A stretch of 64,000 nucleotides of DNA from Mesorhizobium sp. M3A.F.Ca.ET.080.04.2.1. Lineage in GTDB: Bacteria > Pseudomonadota > Alphaproteobacteria > Rhizobiales > Rhizobiaceae. The stretch is from NCBI RefSeq assembly GCF_003952525.1, contig NZ_CP034451.1, positions 5,370,501 through 5,434,500 of the forward strand, written 5' to 3'. Shown in pieces: positions 34,501 to 45,200 of the stretch. The notes under the pieces were generated by a model that was not told the origin of the DNA, searched no databases, and was given only the letters and a program-made list of their open reading frames with translations. Every line of letters starts with the position of its first letter. The first letter of the stretch is position 1. A program made the position numbers and the translations under genes.

Positions 34501-37050
34501 CTTGGCGGTGCCGCCCTGCGGCACTTCACCGTCGGCGAAGTTCGGGCGGATGCCGATCATCTCCTTTTGCGGACGAACCGCGATGTTGAGCGAGCGCTCG
34601 ACCGCGCGGCCGCCGGCTTCGCGCATGCGCACGGTCACCTTGGCATTGACCAGCTTGGTGGTGGACGGCAACTGGTCGGCCGAAACCGGGAAGGTCGCCT
34701 TGCCGTCATCGCCGACGGCGGGCAGGTTCGAGAGCGGCGTCACCGACGGCTCGGCCGACTGCTCGTCGGCGAGGCCGAAGGTGAAGTCCTTGAATCTTTC
34801 CCACCTGTCCGTCGTCGACAGCGTCATCTCGCCTTCGAGCGCCAGGCCTGCGGCCGGCGCGCCGTAGAGGAAGCGGCCGTCGACGCTGACATTGGCGGCC
34901 TCGCCCTGGGCGATCTCCGTCTTGTCGGCGGTCAGGTCGAACTCGATGCGATCCGGCACGAAGTCTTCGACCAAGAACATCTGGCTCGCGACTGCAGCCT
35001 GCTTGGGGTCGGTATAGATCGACACCGTCCAGGTGCCGCGCATGGCGTTGGGCTCGAGCGGCAGATCGACGGCGTGGCCGCCGGCAGAGGCGCCATCGCT
35101 GACGAGGCGGCGGCTCTCGACGCCGTCAGGACGCGTGAAGATGAAGGTCAGCGGCAGGTTCTCGACCGCCTTGGCGGCACCGTCGCGGGCCAAGGCTGCG
35201 ACATGCACGTCCTCGCCGGCACGGTAGATGCCGCGCTCGGTCCAGGCATAGACGTCGAGCGCGCCGGGCGACGCGCGGCCGGCAACACCGCGATCCGACA
35301 GATCGAAGCCGGCACGGGCCATGTCGAGGAAGACGAAGTCGTTGTCGCCCTGCTTGGCCATCAGCACGGCCGGCACCATGCCGCCCTCGCCGCGGGTCAG
35401 GCCGGGGTTGAAGACGGCGTGGCCTTCGGCGTCCGTGGTCGACGTGCCGAGGATCTCGTTGTTCTTGGCCAGCAGCGTCACTTCGGCGCCGGAAATCGGC
35501 TTGGCGGAGCCGAGCGAACGGGCAAAGACGTTAAGACCGTCCTGGCCGGTATAGGTGGACAGGCCGATGTCGGAAACGACAAACCATTGCGTGGCGCGTG
35601 ATCCGTAGTCGTCGCCCTTGTCGTCGATCGGCTGCGCAGTCAGCACATAGACGCCCGGCTTGCGTTGCGGGATCGCCTCGTCGACCGGGAAGGACGTGGT
35701 GACTTCCTTGTTGAGGTCGTTGGTTATTTCGAGCGTGCCTTCCCAGACAGGAGCGCCCATCTGGTCGGAAATGCTGGAGATGTCGTAGCCGTCGAGCTGA
35801 TGCAGGAACTGGTAGCCCGACAGGAGCTGCGCCAGCGAGCGGTCGCCGATGCGGTAGAGCATCATTTTGGCGGCGTTCATGTTGACGGTGACGACCGGAA
35901 TGCCGCGGCGTGCGCCGGCCGGCAGCACGAAGCTGTCGCCGGTGAAACGGGCGGACGGCGCGCGGTCCTGGACATAGATCGACAGCACGACCGGGGCGGC
36001 GATGGTCTCGCCGACGGCCGCCGGCAGGCCGGCGCGGAAGGTCACCTCATAGTGCTGGCCGTGCTCCAGGCCTTCGACGCAGATCTGCCTGTCCTTGGCT
36101 TCGACGGCTTTGGGGGCGGCGTTGTCGACGGTGACGAACTGCGAATAGTCGATGCCGGTCTTGACCAATTCCTCGGAAAACTGGGCGCAGATGCGCGGCG
36201 CGCTGGAATCTGCGTCGACCGAGTGATCGATGACGCGAAAGCCCTTGCGCGCCTTGAGGTCGGCGTAGTCTGCCTGGACCGCGGGCGAATTCACCAGTGC
36301 GAGGCTCGCCTCGTAGGCTTGCAGCGAAGGCCGGAAGAGGTCGCGCCTGTCGAGGCCGGCGGCAAGCAGCGCCAGCGCCTCGGCGCGGGCCTTTGCGGAG
36401 CGAACCAGCTTGTAGGCATTGAAGGCGGCCGAGGTGACGTTTGCCGGCAGGGTCGACGGCTCGGAGGTGTTGGCAGCCGGTTGCACGCCAAGGGTCTCGC
36501 GCGCCAGCGCCAGCCACAGAGCGCCGTCGTCCGGCAGGACGGAAAGCGCTGCCTGATACTTCTGCATGGCCAGGCGATGGTCGCCGGTCAACGCCGCCTG
36601 CTCGGCCGCGGCCTCGAGCGCCGCCAGTCCCTCGGTCGGCTTGTCATAGGCCGGGTCGGTCAGCTTGTTGCGGAATTGCTGGGCCTGGTCGGCCATCCAA
36701 CCGGGGAAGAAGGCAAGTTCCGGCGGAGCGCCGATATCGGGGTCGCCGTCGACATTGACGATCTTGCCGGCGACGGCGCCGCTGAACGGTTGGAGCTGAT
36801 TGTAGTCGGATTTGAGAAAGCACCATTTGGCCTTCGTATTGTACGTGAAGGCGCGGCAGGCGGGATCGCCGAGACATGTCGTCTTGCATTGGTCGAGGCT
36901 GACATTCTGATCCGACCTCAAGTCGAAACCGAAATAGTCGGAATTGTCGGTGGTCGCGATTCTTCGGGCTTCGGCCGCTTGCGCGGCACCGTTGAATGCG
37001 AAAAAGAGAAGGAGAAGGAAAGAGAGACCCCGAGCCGCGCGCATTGCCAC
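31570..37050 (-). CDS. Bacterial alpha-2-macroglobulin with PAN domain
   Basis: An 1826-residue exported protease-trap protein. The signal peptide (LSFLLLLFFAFNGAAQAAEA) is followed by a PAN/Apple-type cysteine domain (CKTTCLGDPACRAF, then WCFLK), a helical repeat-like stretch, and macroglobulin beta domains. The thioester box is intact: CAEQ at residues 1378-1381 in YPYGCAEQTTSRAMP, followed by the alpha/alpha toroid and a C-terminal receptor-like domain. The GTG at 37050 has GGAGG five bases upstream; the ATG two codons later is an alternative. It is paired with pbpC. Such proteins are thought to block proteases while PBP1C repairs the wall. Confidence 0.9.
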   Translation of the reverse strand: MAMRAARGLSFLLLLFFAFNGAAQAAEARRIATTDNSDYFGFDLRSDQNVSLDQCKTTCLGDPACRAFTYNTKAKWCFLKSDYNQLQPFSGAVAGKIVNVDGDPDIGAPPELAFFPGWMADQAQQFRNKLTDPAYDKPTEGLAALEAAAEQAALTGDHRLAMQKYQAALSVLPDDGALWLALARETLGVQPAANTSEPSTLPANVTSAAFNAYKLVRSAKARAEALALLAAGLDRRDLFRPSLQAYEASLALVNSPAVQADYADLKARKGFRVIDHSVDADSSAPRICAQFSEELVKTGIDYSQFVTVDNAAPKAVEAKDRQICVEGLEHGQHYEVTFRAGLPAAVGETIAAPVVLSIYVQDRAPSARFTGDSFVLPAGARRGIPVVTVNMNAAKMMLYRIGDRSLAQLLSGYQFLHQLDGYDISSISDQMGAPVWEGTLEITNDLNKEVTTSFPVDEAIPQRKPGVYVLTAQPIDDKGDDYGSRATQWFVVSDIGLSTYTGQDGLNVFARSLGSAKPISGAEVTLLAKNNEILGTSTTDAEGHAVFNPGLTRGEGGMVPAVLMAKQGDNDFVFLDMARAGFDLSDRGVAGRASPGALDVYAWTERGIYRAGEDVHVAALARDGAAKAVENLPLTFIFTRPDGVESRRLVSDGASAGGHAVDLPLEPNAMRGTWTVSIYTDPKQAAVASQMFLVEDFVPDRIEFDLTADKTEIAQGEAANVSVDGRFLYGAPAAGLALEGEMTLSTTDRWERFKDFTFGLADEQSAEPSVTPLSNLPAVGDDGKATFPVSADQLPSTTKLVNAKVTVRMREAGGRAVERSLNIAVRPQKEMIGIRPNFADGEVPQGGTAKFSIIAVDPNGKREDLKGAQWSLVKVERNYQWYRSNNSWNYEPVNFTKAVANGQVDLNADGEASVSLPVDWGRYRLEVETADPDGPATSYEFDAGWYVSSTTTETPDGLEIALDKDSYAAGEVAKLKVSPHFAGELLVTIGAEKLLKTVTASVPAGGSTVDIPVGDDWGAGAYVTATLFRPGDAQESRMPARAIGVKWLTLDPGSKKLAVTLTPPEKTAPRQQLSIPVAVNGAQPGSNAYVMVAAVDVGILNLTNYKAPDPEDWFFGQRMLGLEIRDLYGRLIDGSLGTTGKLRTGGDGANMQAQGSPPTEKLVAFFSGPVQLDVDGKARVDFDIPQFNGTVRVMAVAWTKEAVGHAQTDVIVRDPVVITAGLPRFLAPGDAATMRLDIADTDGPAGDYALAVTTTGDLSTGDKPLPEKLTLTPGKRQTLLFPLVAHAAGDASITVKLAHADGTNVEQTLYLPVRPAQLPVTNRMVVDLKPKGGALRVDKELLASSVLDGASVSVGISQAAAFDVPSLLMTLDRYPYGCAEQTTSRAMPLLYVNDVASSIGMESDPDLHGRIQDAVYKVLSYQASSGSFGLWGPGSGDLWLDAYVSEFLTRAREQKYDVPAQAMNQALNNLQNSLGYDQDVQDRGSEIAYALYVLARNKKASIGDLRYYADTQLEAFTSPMAVAQLAASLALYGDTQRSEATFQTALRLAQASTEYDYYRSDYGSPLRDGAAMLALAAESKPVPSIVPQLIRLVARERADARWTSTQDESWMLLAARALKEGNDSIALSVNGAPHSGGYSDRVSGGDLIGSPLTIANTGTTPLQAVVTAVAAPMDPLPAGGDGFTIDRTYYKLDGTEANVTEARQNERYVVVLKVYEQNSWPSRLLVTDLLPAGFEIDNPSLVSSAQLSNFSWLAQTDAAHLEFRDDRFVAAFNPNEGDGDRNITLAYVVRAVTPGTYAHPAATVEDMYRPQYSARTASGMMEVKAE

Positions 37051-37329
37051 ATCACCCTCCAGACATGCTAGCGTCCGGGCATGATCAAGCTTCAGTCGAG
37101 CTTGTCAACGCCGGAACGCGGCAGGTTTTCAACCCGCCAACGGTTTCCACGCCGGCCAAAGGCCGGTATTTCGACAGAACCTGCACGGGACAAGGGTTCA
37201 CGCTTTCTTGCGAATGCGTAAAAGGTGTGAATTCCAAGCCCGGTCCATTTCAGACAATTGGATTGTGGCCCCTTTACGAGCGTTTCAAAACTTCATTCCA
37301 ATTTTAGTTTTGTCGACTAGGTTGTCTTA

Positions 37330-39258
37330 ATGCCGGCGTATGAAACGCAGATGTCGGGGGGGATCGCGCCAGGGCGCGGGCTTCCGCGCGCCCTGCTTTT
37401 CGCGTTGGCCTGCTCGACCATGCTCGCCGGCGAAATGCGCCCGGCGGCCGCCTTCGAGATATTCGGCATCAAACTCTGGGGTTCATCCAGCGACGAGGAC
37501 GCCGACATCGTCGACCCCTTGCGCTATTCGGTCACTATCGATGCGCCCGACGCCGACAAGGACCTGGTCAAGAAGTTGGAAAACGCTTCCGTGCTCAAGG
37601 GCGACGAGGAGCGTCCCGTCTCGGGATCGCTCGGCCTGATGGCCAAGGCGCGCAGCGATCGCGAGCAACTCGTCGCCGCTCTCTACGCCGATGCCCGCTA
37701 TGAAGGCGTGGTCACGATCACCATCGAGGGCAAGTCGATCGACGAACTGCCGCCCGATGCCGAGTTCAAGGGCCCGCAACCCATTCCGGTGGCGATCAGC
37801 ATAACCGCGGGACCGAAATTCACGCTCGGCAACATAAGGCTGAAGGGCGACGCGGCCGGTCTGGCCAGCGCCGATTTCGGCCTGATTGCGGGCGGCGATG
37901 CGGGATCCGGTGCCGTGCTCAAGGCCGAAGCGGCGATCGTGCGGGCGCTAAAGGAGGAGGGCAGGCCGCTGGCCAAGGTGACGGGCCGCGAGATCGTCGC
38001 CGATCACGACACCTCGACGCTCGACGTCACGCTGACCGTGGCCGCCGGGCCGGTCGCCGGTTATGGCGACACGACAGTCGCGGGCACCGAGAAAGTCGAC
38101 CGCGATTTCACGGAGTATATGACGGGCCTCAAGCGCGGCCAGCAATATTCGCCGCAGGAGATCGACGACGCGCGTGACCGGCTGCTCGGCCTCGAAGTGT
38201 TCAACAGCGTCACCATCAAAGAAGACGACAGCCTCGACGCCAGCGGCAACATCCCGATCGATGTCCAGGTGAGCGAGCGCAAGCCGCGCTTTTTCGGCAT
38301 TGGCGGCACTTTCTCAAACACGGAAGGGCTGGGCCTGGAAGGCTATTGGGGCCACCGCAACCTGTTTGGCCGGGCCGAGAAGCTTCGCATCGACGGCTCG
38401 ATCAGCGGGATCGGCAGCAATGACATCTCAAAGCTCAACTACAATGCCGGCATCATGTTCGAGAAACCGGGCGTGCTCGGGCCAGCGTCGAAGTTCTTCA
38501 CCGGCGTCAAGACGGTCCTCGAGCATCCGGACGCCTATGACCATTTTTCGGTCAAGGGCAATGTGGGCGTCTCCTATGACCTGACCAAGAAGCAGAGGGT
38601 CTCGGCTGAATTCGCGCTCGACTATTCGAAGATCACCGACGTCTTCGGCAAGCACACCTACCTGATCGCCAGCGTTCCGCTACAATATGTCTATGACAAC
38701 CGGGACAACCGGCTCAATCCGACGAGGGGTTTCAGGCTGCTCGCCTATGCCGAGCCGAGCTACGACATCCTCAACGGCGCGACCTTCCTGAAGCTGAAGG
38801 GCGAAGGCTCGGCCTACCAGTCGCTGGATACGGCCAGCAAGTTCGTCTTGGCCGAGCGCGTCTCTGTCGGCTCCATCGTCGGCGCCAGCCTGCAAGACGT
38901 GCCGGCAGATCGTCGCTTCTATTCGGGCGGCGGCGGCTCGGTGCGCGGCTACGCCTATCAGGGGATCGGCCCGAAGGACATCGACGGCCAGCCGATCGGC
39001 GGCCTTTCCTTCTTCGAAACCTCGGCTGAGATGCGCATTGCTGTCACCGACACGATCGGCATCGTGCCTTTCGTCGACGCCGGCAGCGTCTCGACCAAAT
39101 CGGCGCCGGATTTCTCGGACGTCAAGGTTGGCGCCGGCGTTGGCCTGCGCTATCTCACACCGTTCGGGCCGCTGCGCATCGATGCCGCCGTGCCGCTCAA
39201 CCGCGACCCGGGCGATCCGCATTTCGGCATCTATGCCGGCATCGGTCAGGCGTTCTGA
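37330..39258 (+). CDS. tamA: Outer-membrane translocation and assembly module TamA
   Basis: A 642-residue Omp85-family protein. After a signal-like N-terminus come three POTRA-type domains (for example GDTTVAGTEKVDRDF and GLKRGQQYSPQEIDDARDRL) and a 16-strand barrel with the lid-lock motif SVRGYAYQG. The chain ends on Phe (YAGIGQAF), as outer-membrane barrels do. The gene precedes tamB by two bases. With TamB it assembles outer-membrane proteins and moves phospholipids. The start at 37330 lies after a 279-base gap with AT-rich promoter DNA. Confidence 0.9.
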   Translation: MPAYETQMSGGIAPGRGLPRALLFALACSTMLAGEMRPAAAFEIFGIKLWGSSSDEDADIVDPLRYSVTIDAPDADKDLVKKLENASVLKGDEERPVSGSLGLMAKARSDREQLVAALYADARYEGVVTITIEGKSIDELPPDAEFKGPQPIPVAISITAGPKFTLGNIRLKGDAAGLASADFGLIAGGDAGSGAVLKAEAAIVRALKEEGRPLAKVTGREIVADHDTSTLDVTLTVAAGPVAGYGDTTVAGTEKVDRDFTEYMTGLKRGQQYSPQEIDDARDRLLGLEVFNSVTIKEDDSLDASGNIPIDVQVSERKPRFFGIGGTFSNTEGLGLEGYWGHRNLFGRAEKLRIDGSISGIGSNDISKLNYNAGIMFEKPGVLGPASKFFTGVKTVLEHPDAYDHFSVKGNVGVSYDLTKKQRVSAEFALDYSKITDVFGKHTYLIASVPLQYVYDNRDNRLNPTRGFRLLAYAEPSYDILNGATFLKLKGEGSAYQSLDTASKFVLAERVSVGSIVGASLQDVPADRRFYSGGGGSVRGYAYQGIGPKDIDGQPIGGLSFFETSAEMRIAVTDTIGIVPFVDAGSVSTKSAPDFSDVKVGAGVGLRYLTPFGPLRIDAAVPLNRDPGDPHFGIYAGIGQAF

Positions 39259-39260
39259 CC

Positions 39261-42200
39261 ATGAAGATATTCTGGCGCATCCTTCGCTTATTCCTCTACA
39301 CGCTGCTCCTGCTTGCGGTGGTGGCGGTCGGCGCGCTCGCGGTGCTGACCGGCACCGAGGGCGGCCGCCAGAATCTCGCCGGCATCATCTCGAGCATGGC
39401 CTCGAGCGAGGATCGCAAGGTCACCATCAACGGCATAGAAGGCATCTGGTCCGGTCAGCTCAGGCTCGACCATGTGGTGGTGGAGGATCGTGCCGGTCCC
39501 TGGCTGGTGGCGCGCAAGGTGGCGCTCGACTGGTCGCCGAGCGCGCTCTTGTCGCGCAACTTCGACGCCGAGCGGATCGCGGCCGAGCGCATCGAACTGG
39601 CACGGCTGCCGCAGGCAAGTCAGACGCCGTCACAAGCCGGCTCGACCAGCCTGCCGGTCTCGGTCGACGTCAAGCAGATCGACCTGCCCGAAATCGCGCT
39701 CGGGCAGGAACTCGCAGGCAGCGGCATTGCGGAACTTGCAGCCAAGGGCTCGCTCAAGGCCGATCCGTCGCCGCTGGCGGTCGACACGGTGCTCAACGTC
39801 ACCCGTCACGACGGCAAGCAGGGCAATGTCGACGCCAAGATCCATTTCGCGCCGGCCGACAACAAGCTCGACGTCGACCTCAAGGCCTCGGAGCCCGCGG
39901 GCGGCATCATCGCCAACCTGCTCAAGCTGCCCGATGCGCCGCCGGTCGACATCGTCGTGTCGGGCACCGGGCCGCTCGCCAACTGGAGCGGCATCGGAAC
40001 ATTCGTCGTCGACCGGCAGATCGTCACCCAACTCACCGGCCGGCATCAGTCGAGCGACAAGGGCCACTATTTCGAAGCCAAGGGGGACGGCGAGTTCGAG
40101 CGCTTCCTGCCGGAGAAGTTCAAGTCGCTGTTTGCCGGCAAGACGAACTTCGATGTCGCCGCCATCGCGACCCCGACCGGCGGGGTGGACATCGAACGAG
40201 CCATCATTGAGAGCGACTCCGTGCACGGCACGGCCGCCGGCAATGTCGACCCGAAAGGCGCCAGCGACCTCTCGGTCGAGATCTCGGCCAAAGACAAGCC
40301 GTTCACTATCGATGTCGGCACCAGCGCGCAGCCGATCCTCGTCGCGGTCGAAAAGGCCACGGCGCGCGCCTTCGGCGACGGCAAGGCGCCGATGGTCGAT
40401 CTCGGCGCCTCGCTGGTCTCGGTCGCCGTCGGCGGCACGCAGCTCAACAATGTGACTGGAACGATCCATTCCGACGGTTTCGATATCGAGAACCGCAGCG
40501 GCCCGGTCGGCGTCAAGCTCGCGGCGGCGGGCCTGACAACCGATGTGGCGACGCTGACGCCGCTGGTCACGGGCAAGCTCGCCGCAGATCTCTCCGGTTC
40601 GATCAGCAGCGAGACCGTGACCATCGATGAAGGCACGCTGCGCAGCGATGCGCTCAACGCATCTCTGACGGCCGGCGTCTCGCTCGCCGATCTTTCGATG
40701 ACGCTGAAGATGAACGCCGACGCCGTGTCAAAAGCGCTGCCGCCGCAGATCAGCTCGCTGCTGGGCGAACGGGTCAGGTTCTCGGCTACGGCGACGCGCG
40801 ATCCGCAAGGCGCGTTCGCGGCCAACGCGCTGGAACTCACCTCCGGCTCGCTCAGCGCCAGCGGCACCGCCAGCGCGCAAGGCTCGGACATCCAGGCCAA
40901 CGTCAAGGGAACGCTGGGCGATGTCTCGACGCTGTCGTCGCTTGCCGGCACGCCGCTCGCCGGCGGGATCAATTTCGCGCTGACCGCAAGCGGCCCGCGC
41001 TGGGCGCCGGACTTCTCGGTTTCGGCGGACAGCGCCAGCCTGACGGCAGCCGGCCGCACGGTGAAGGACATCAAGCTGTCGGCGAAAGGCAAGGCCGACA
41101 TCGCCAACCCCTCTGCCGACGTCGCCTTGACCGGCAGCGTCGAGGAGCAGTCGCTCGACATCAGGGCGTCGCTGGTGACCGCCGCCGGCAAGCGCTCGAT
41201 CAAGGGGCTCAGCCTGTCGCTCGGCGACAACAAGGTTTCGGGAGATCTGGCGCTTGACGATCACTTCCTGCCGCTTGGCACGCTGACTCTTGCCGTACCC
41301 GACATTGCTCCGCTGGCGGCCCTCGGCGGCCAGTCGGCTACAGGCGACATCAATGGCACGATCGCTTTCGCCAAGGACGGCGAGGCTCCGACGCTGGCCA
41401 TCAATGCGGCCAGCGGCTCGATCGCGCGCGGTGAGTTGGCGGCGAAGACGATCACCGTCAATGCGCTGATTGCCAACTATCTCAAGAGCCCGGCGATTGC
41501 GGGCACGATCAAGGCCGACAGCTTGACGTCCGGCGCGACGGTGATCAGCGGCATCGGCATCGATCTGAAGCGCGACGGCGACTGGACCAACTTTGCCGGC
41601 GGCGCGACGGTGTCGGGCATCCCGGCCACGGCCAGCGGGCGCGTGAAGATCGCCGATGGCAAGACCAGCATCGAGATCGCTTCGGGCGAGGCGACCCTGC
41701 GCGGCATCAAGGCGGCGATCGCCGAGCCTTCGAGCATCGCCATCGCCAACGGCGTGACCAGCATCGACAAGCTCTCGCTCAATCTGGGTGGGGGCTCCGC
41801 GACGGTCACCGGCAGCGCCGGCCCGACACTCGACCTGGCGGCCGGCTTCGCCAATCTGCCGGCAGCGGTTGCGAACAATTTCGTGCCAGGCCTCGAGGCT
41901 GCCGGAATCCTGAACGGCACGGCGCATGTCACGGGCGCATCGTCCAGGCCCGATATTCGCTTCGACGCAAAACTCACCGGGGCCGAGACCAGTCAGACCC
42001 GGCAGGCCGGACTCGGGCCGCTCAACCTCGATGCCGCGGGCACCTATACCTTGGCGGGCGGTGTAGCCTTGGACCACGCCACGCTTTCCGGCGACAAGAT
42101 TTCAGGCAAGGCAGCCGGCACCATAAATCCAAATGGCGCCAGCGACTTTTCGCTCGACCTCGCGTCATCGGGACCCAGCCTTCCGCTGACCGTCGGCAGC

Positions 42201-45200
42201 GCCGAGAGCCCGGTCAGGATCGAAGTCCAGTCGTTGTCGGCAAAGATGGCGGGCCAAAGCACGCAAGCGCGCCTGGATGTTTCCGCCAATCTGCCGTCTA
42301 TTGCAGCCAGCCAGGCCAAGGTGGATGGCCTCACACTGGTGCTGCATTCGGATGCGTTCGATATCGAGGGGCGCGCTGGTCCGGTTTCCGGCACGGTGTC
42401 GGTGGACAGGATCGCCCTCGACAATCCCATGATCGCGCCGCTGATTGCCGGCAAGGTTACGGCGAAGGTCGACGGGCGCTTGAGCAGCGATGCCGTCGCC
42501 GTCAACAGCGGCTCCCTCAAGAGCGATGCGCTCAACAGCCAAGTCGCCGGCCGAATATCGCTAGGCGACGGTGCCGTCGACCTCAATCTGAAGGCCGAGG
42601 TCATGTCTTCCGCCTTGCCAGCGGCCGTGCGCGGCGTGCTTGGCGAGCGCGCGCAGTTGAGCGCCGCGCTGAAGCGCGATGCCAGTGGCAATGTCAATGT
42701 CGAGGGCCTGAAGCTGAGTTCGGGCGCGCTGAGCGCCGACGGGCAGGCGAGCCTTGCCGGTGGCAAGCTCGCCGCCGACATCACCGGAGCGTTGAGCGAC
42801 GTTTCGCCACTGTCGAAAGATGCCAAGGGTGCCGTTACCTTTGCCATGAATGCGCAAGGTCCCATCACCGCGCCCGACTTGTCTCTGACGGTCAACAGCG
42901 ATCGCCTTACGGTCGCGGCGCGCGAGATCACCGGACTGAAGCTGACGGCGACCGGCAAGGCGGACGCCGCCAATCCGGCGGCCAATGTGCAACTGACGGG
43001 CAATGTCGCCGGGCAGCCGCTGCAAGGCAGCGCAGTGCTCGCGACCACCAACGGCAAGAGCGCGATCAACGGGCTGTTGCTGTCGCTGGGTCAGAACAAG
43101 ATTTCCGGTGATCTCGCGCTGGATGAGGCGTTCGTGCCGGTCGGCAACGTCTCGCTCGACCTGCCTGATATCGGGCCGCTGGCGGCGCTGGCCCTGGAAA
43201 AGGCGGAAGGCGACGTGCGCGGCACGATCGCTTTCTCAAAAACCGGCAGCTCGGCCAATGTGGCGGTCAAGGCGAGCACGGCCGCGGTCCGGCGCGGCGA
43301 CCTTGCCGCCAAGAACGTCACCGTCGACGCTCAGATCGCCAATTATCTGGCCGCGCCCGTTATCTCAGGCAAGGTTCGCGCTGAGAGCATTACCTCCGGT
43401 ACAACCACAATCCGCGGCATCGATGTCGACCTGAAGCGAGACGGCGACTGGACCGGTTTCTCCGGCGGCGCCACCATCAAAGACATTCCCGCGAAGGCGA
43501 CCGGCCGCGTGAAGGTGGTGAACGGCACGACGACGATCGAGCTCTCCTCCGGACAGGCGACGGTCCAGGGCATCAAGGCGGCCATTGCGCAGGCATCGAC
43601 GGTGACCATCGCCAACGGCCAGACGACGCTCGACCGGTTGGTGCTCAACCTCGGCGGCGGCACGGCGAGCGCGACGGGCAAGGTCGGGCAGGCGCTCGAC
43701 ATCAACGCCACTTTGGCCAAGGTGCCGGCGTCGCTCGCCAACAGTTTCAAGCCTGGCCTCGATGCGGCCGGCGCGATCTCGGGCAACGTGAAAGTGTCCG
43801 GCGCGGCCGCCAGTCCGTCCATGGCCTTCAACATCACTGCGGCCGGGGTGCAGACGTCGCAGACGCGCGCCGCAGGGCTTGGCGGCCTGAACGTCTCGTC
43901 GACAGGAACCTTTGCCGGCAACAAGCTTGCCTTCAACGCCGACATCAGCGACGGCGCCGGACTCGGCCTGAAGGGTGGAGGCACCGTGATGACGGCCGGC
44001 ACGCCGGCCCTGGTGCTCGACTTCAGCGGCAAAGTGCCGTTCAGCTTCCTCGCCGCGAAGCTTGCCGCGCAAGGGCTCGCGCTGAGCGGCACGGCCAATG
44101 TCAACGTGCAGGTGCGTGGTCATGCGTCCTCGCCCGTCATAGGCGGCACGGTCAGCACCTCGGGGGCCCGTTTCATCGACGCCCGCTCAGGGCTCGCGGT
44201 CAACGATATCGCCGCAGAGGTTTCGATCGGTTCCGGCGTCGCCAGGATCAACCGCCTGACCGGCACGCTGTCGACGCGCGGCAGCCTGTCGGCCAGCGGC
44301 ACCGTCGGCATCAATCCGGCGCAAGGCTTCCCCGCCGACCTGTCGGTCAAGCTCACCGACGGGCGTTACACCGACGGCAGGGTGGTCACCGCCAATCTCG
44401 GCGGCGACCTGACCATCAAGGGGCCGCTCGCCTCGGCGCCGGTGATCGCCGGCACCATCAACCTGGGACGGACGGTTATCACCGTCCCCGACAAGCTGCC
44501 GGCGTCGCTCTCGGCGCTCGATGTCAAGCACAAGAACGCGCCCCGCGCCGTGCGCGCGCAGGACAAGGCGCTGCGCCCGGAGTCCGCCAGCGGCGGCGGC
44601 GGTGGCGGCGGCGGCCTCGTCCTCGACGTGACGGTCAATGCGCCGAACCAGATATTCATCCAGGGCAGGGGCGTCGACGCCGAGCTCGGCGGGTCGCTCA
44701 GGCTGACGGGCCCAGCATCGTCGCCGCAAGCAGTCGGCACCTTCACCCTGCAGCGCGGACGGCTGTCGATACTCGCCAAGCGCCTGACCTTCACTGAAGG
44801 CACGGTCGGATTTTCCGGCTCGCTGGTGCCTTACCTCAACCTGACGGCGACCACGACGACGAGCACCGCCACCGTCACCATCCTGGTCCAAGGCGAGGCG
44901 ACCAATCCGAAGTTCAACTTCTCCTCGGTTCCGGCGCTGCCGGAGGACGAGGTGCTCGCGCAATTGATCTTCGGCCGCTCGATGTCCAATCTTTCGCCGC
45001 TGCAGATCGCGCAGCTGGCCGAGGCGGCCGCGCAACTGGCCGGCGTCGGCGGCTCGACGTCGCTGCTCGAGAACCTGCGCAGCGCCATCGGCGTCGACGA
45101 CCTGGACGTGACCACGGACGAGAAGGGCGGCACCGCCGTCTCCGCCGGCAAATACCTCAACGACCGCACCTATGTGACGATCCAGAAGGGCGACAAGCCG

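Noticed and set aside
33154..35601. Long plus-strand open frame (815 codons) across the macroglobulin gene
   Set aside because: It mirrors codon use of the real minus-strand gene in GC-rich DNA. Its protein is Arg/Gly/Asp-rich with no domain, and the opposite strand has signal peptide, thioester and family blocks.
44580..44640. Glycine-codon run in tamB as a possible frameshift hotspot or repeat insertion
   Set aside because: The frame continues cleanly into the conserved C-terminal TamB domain; it looks like a flexible linker.
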